Shown: positions 63,415-64,000 of the stretch, piece after piece
How positions within the stretch are numbered: the stretch's first letter is position 1
Layout of the letters: every line of letters begins with the position of its first letter
From: an uncultured Rikenellaceae bacterium
GTDB lineage: Bacteria > Bacteroidota > Bacteroidia > Bacteroidales > Rikenellaceae
Direction: 5' to 3'
Length of the DNA: 64,000 nt
NCBI GenBank assembly: GCA_944326945.1
Contig: CALVFY010000002.1
Span: 1 to 64,000, forward strand
Made by a program: the position numbers and the translations under genes
Notes under the pieces: generated by a model
The model's input: only the letters and a program-made list of their open reading frames with translations
Database searches by the model: none
What the model was told of the DNA's origin: nothing

Positions 63415-64000
63415 TTGCTGGATGTTACTGATCTGTGGAATGGTGTCGTGTGCCGAAAAACCTCATTTGTCGTTTGAAGAGAACGGAGCGGACACTTCCG
63501 ATGGATACGACACCGACGATGAATTTGAGGTGAAGATAGTTTCCGTTGATTATCTCAAATCCTTTTATGAAGGAGTTCCTCGATTGATCACGGAGGAAGT
63601 GGCTATCCGGGGAAGGGTGATAGAAAATGATTTTTCCGGGAATTTTCATGAAATGCTTGTCATTGGAGATGGTACGGCGAATATAGAGGTGAGGGCGGCC
63701 GGTTCGGAAATGTTTGCGGATTATCCTCGAGGATCGGTGGTGACGGCATATTGTCAAGGATTGATATTGGCTGCCGATGGAGGAATGGTCCGGTTGGGTG
63801 CAAAACCTCAGGATGTTAATTCTCAGTATGCAATGGAGGCAATAGCTGCCGGAGATGTGGCCTGGAGAATACGAAAGACGGAGGACCCCATACAGGAGGT
63901 GTTGCCGGACGATACATTGACTATTAGTGGACTTTCTCCCCATTGGTTAGGCCGTCTTGTGGGATTCGAGGAGGTTCAGTTCATCGGAGAGGAGCTCGGT
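63389..64000 (+). CDS. Second DUF5689-type lipoprotein (partial, runs off the window)
   Basis: An open frame of 204 codons from ATG 63389 to the window end with no stop. It has a lipoprotein signal (MKRMWKVISCWMLLICGM, then VSC). The core again has EEVAIRGRVIENDFSGNFHE, MLVIGDGTANIEVRAAGSEM and GSVVTAYCQGLIL, the same strand order as in the preceding gene, so the two are tandem paralogues. It overlaps that gene by 26 bases. The rest of the gene lies beyond the window. Confidence 0.8.
   Translation, partial: MKRMWKVISCWMLLICGMVSCAEKPHLSFEENGADTSDGYDTDDEFEVKIVSVDYLKSFYEGVPRLITEEVAIRGRVIENDFSGNFHEMLVIGDGTANIEVRAAGSEMFADYPRGSVVTAYCQGLILAADGGMVRLGAKPQDVNSQYAMEAIAAGDVAWRIRKTEDPIQEVLPDDTLTISGLSPHWLGRLVGFEEVQFIGEELG

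Noticed and set aside
1-64000. CRISPR arrays, insertion sequences, integrases and attachment sites
   Set aside because: I looked for short regular direct repeats, transposase-type motifs and tRNA-flanked direct repeats and found none. The tRNA-Lys has no visible partial copy nearby.

Overview
The window looks like a chromosomal segment of a Bacteroidales gut-type bacterium, most likely close to Alistipes (Rikenellaceae). The clues are TonB-dependent receptors paired with DUF-type lipoproteins (DUF4876, DUF5689), a fimbrillin/FISUMP lipoprotein, a fused NuoCD with no nuoE/F/G, and an HppA pyrophosphatase. Several promoters also fit the Bacteroidota -33 TTTG / -7 TAnnTTTG consensus, and clear Shine-Dalgarno sites are rare. 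This placement is inference from gene content. No rRNA, CRISPR array, transposase or integrase was seen, and there is one tRNA (Lys, CTT).

Layout. 15-4600: a sulfotransferase translationally coupled to a BamA/TamA-like barrel, a TolC remnant, and a LytS/LytTR two-component pair. 4813-5388: an AT-rich secreted protein. 5854-17230: a GC-rich, tightly packed nine-gene locus (TonB receptor, DUF4876 lipoprotein, DUF6850 barrel, fimbrillin-FISUMP lipoprotein, ABC ATPase, permease, DUF4857-like membrane protein, small OB-fold-like lipoprotein, PepSY-type His-bearing membrane protein). A secreted protein with 18 cysteines in its mature part follows at 17358-17789. This block is the best candidate for a poorly described system. 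I read it as an envelope-spanning metal, heme or siderophore handling locus.

18055-37227 holds housekeeping and metabolic genes: tRNA-Lys, a pseudouridine synthase with a long basic tail, a PatB-like C-S lyase, a CvfB-like RNA-binding protein plus methyltransferase, a lytic transglycosylase overlapping uvrA, and two AT-rich paralogous lipoproteins. These are followed by a minus-strand operon (MBL hydrolase, radical SAM enzyme, SDR, ABC-F ATPase), xpt, a DEAD-box helicase and a POT peptide transporter. 37369-39399 is a glycogen branching enzyme.

39777-49715 is a complete membrane-arm and connecting-module complex I operon, nuoA-B-CD-H-I-J-K-L-M-N, with no NADH-oxidising module. panB and a SpoU methyltransferase follow on the minus strand, then hppA, a second ion-pumping energy-coupling enzyme.

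53712-59994 carries an outer-membrane protein, an arginine-decarboxylase-like enzyme, a membrane-tethered HU-fold protein, and a sigma-54-type activator / LptE / TPR-like / SecG operon. 60151-64000 is a second TonB-receptor-like barrel with two tandem DUF5689-type lipoproteins. The last of these runs off the window.
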